Below the pieces are notes generated by a model. That model was not told the DNA's origin. It was given only the letters and a program-made list of their open reading frames with translations, and did no database searches. Shown piece after piece: positions 5,712 to 6,487 of a stretch of 6,487 nucleotides of DNA. The translations under genes and the position numbers were made by a program. Positions within the stretch are counted from its first letter, which is position 1. Every line of letters begins with the position of its first letter. This DNA comes from Clostridiales bacterium (lineage in GTDB: Bacteria > Bacillota > Clostridia > Peptostreptococcales > Anaerovoracaceae): assembly GCA_003542355.1 (NCBI GenBank), contig DPKU01000151.1, positions 1 through 6,487 on the forward strand. Reading direction: 5' to 3'.

Positions 5712-6487
5712 ATGAAAATTGTCGATGTCAAACTGCAGCTGGCGGAAATTCCGCTGAGTCAACCCTATCCCTCTACATGGAATCCGGGAAATCCCGAAAC
5801 GAAACTGTTTGTATCCCTGGTGGAAGTGATCACCGATGACGGCATACACGGTTACGGCGCCGCCTGTGATTCCTCCCAGCTTCTGGCCGGAATCTGGGAA
5901 AGCCATATCAAGCCGCTCCTGATCGGACGGGATATCACGGAGATCGAAGCGATTTCCACCGGTCTGGTAAACGCCGCACAATACGCTTACCGGCCCTGGA
6001 TCGTAGAGATCGCCTGCTGGGACGCACTTGGCAAATATTGTAATTTACCGATCTACAAAATGCTGGGCGGCGCTCAGGACAGAGTCCTTGCCTATGCCAG
6101 CACCGGTTCGCTCAAGACCGTGGAGGCCCGGATGGAGGATATGGAGCGCTTCATCAGCGAAGGGTTTCAGATCATGAAAGTCCGTGCACATCACGACGAT
6201 CCCCGGGAAGACCTGAAGATCATCGGGAAGATCGTGGAAAAGGCTGCCGGACGCATCGATATTTCTGTGGACGCCAATCAGGCCTGGTTCTTTACCGGGA
6301 AGCGCAGTATCGCCAAGTGGGACCTGAAAAGGGCGATCCAGGTGGCACGGGAGCTGGAAGAGATGAATATCCTGTGGCTGGAAGAGCCGCTGCACCAGTT
6401 CGATTACGAAGGCCTGGCCGAGCTTCGCCAGAGCACTTCCCTGAATATCGCAGGCGGCGAGATCAACTCCCATCTGCATCAGTTCCG
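5712..6487 (+). CDS. Enolase-superfamily enzyme of the mandelate racemase/muconate lactonizing type, 3' end outside window
   Basis: The frame is open from ATG 5712 to the window end, 258 complete codons of an expected 370-400. The N-terminal capping domain (about 1-120) carries DDGIHGYGAA and a WDALGK helix followed by LPIYKMLGG, both typical of this family. The barrel then shows all three Mg2+ ligands: D187 (SVDANQAW), E224 (WLEEP) and E250 (IAGGE). At the end of the second strand the general-base motif is K156-V-R158, followed by AHH, where many relatives have KxK. Enzymes of this family abstract a proton alpha to a carboxylate to racemise, epimerise, dehydrate or cycloisomerise acids. The substrate cannot be assigned, and the barrel's later His-Asp or Lys residues are outside the window. 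The start is supported by GAGG at 5702-5705, 6 nt upstream. Confidence 0.9.
   Translation, partial: MKIVDVKLQLAEIPLSQPYPSTWNPGNPETKLFVSLVEVITDDGIHGYGAACDSSQLLAGIWESHIKPLLIGRDITEIEAISTGLVNAAQYAYRPWIVEIACWDALGKYCNLPIYKMLGGAQDRVLAYASTGSLKTVEARMEDMERFISEGFQIMKVRAHHDDPREDLKIIGKIVEKAAGRIDISVDANQAWFFTGKRSIAKWDLKRAIQVARELEEMNILWLEEPLHQFDYEGLAELRQSTSLNIAGGEINSHLHQF

Noticed and set aside
1..6487. CRISPR arrays, tRNA or rRNA genes, insertion sequences
   Set aside because: No spaced repeats, cloverleaf-like segments, transposase genes or terminal inverted repeats were seen on either strand.

Overview
The window is bacterial chromosomal DNA carrying seven protein-coding genes plus the end of an eighth-type unit at each border, all on the + strand and tightly packed. 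In order: a barstar-like domain protein (5' end outside the window), an Asp/Glu-family amino acid racemase, a YtcJ-type amidohydrolase, an intergenic region with two perfect parS centromere sites, a small flavodoxin-like protein, ParA (Soj), ParB (Spo0J), a pyridoxamine-phosphate-oxidase-fold flavoprotein, and the first 258 codons of an enolase-superfamily (mandelate racemase/muconate lactonizing) enzyme. In total that is eight genes, two of them cut by the window edges. The chromosomal-type ParA/ParB with the near-universal parS sequence, strong GGAGG ribosome binding sites and moderate base composition suggest a Gram-positive, Clostridia-like bacterium; this is an inference from style and not a firm placement.

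Bases 1-2734 read as one metabolic transcription unit: barstar-like gene, racemase (12-nt gap) and amidohydrolase (26-nt gap, own GGAGG). It ends in a 32-bp perfect palindrome followed by seven T, which looks like an intrinsic terminator. The core of that palindrome is exactly the 16-bp parS sequence. A second perfect parS lies 42 bp downstream, and a TATAAT element that could drive the flavodoxin-like gene begins 15 bp after it.

Bases 2880-5115 hold the flavodoxin-like gene and the parA-parB pair. parA has a TATAAT box in the 128-bp gap before it, and parA and parB are separated by only 2 nt. ParB made here would load on the two parS sites about 0.6-2.3 kb upstream, and ParA would act on the ParB-DNA complex to segregate the chromosome origin. 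The usual origin-proximal neighbours (rsmG/gidB, mnmE, mnmG, yidC) are not in the window; metabolic genes flank the locus on both sides.

Bases 5143-6487 hold the split-barrel flavoprotein and the partial enolase-superfamily gene, separated by an 86-bp gap with a GC-rich hairpin. The most interesting part of the window is the 2735-2879 intergenic region, where partition sites, a terminator and a possible promoter are superimposed.
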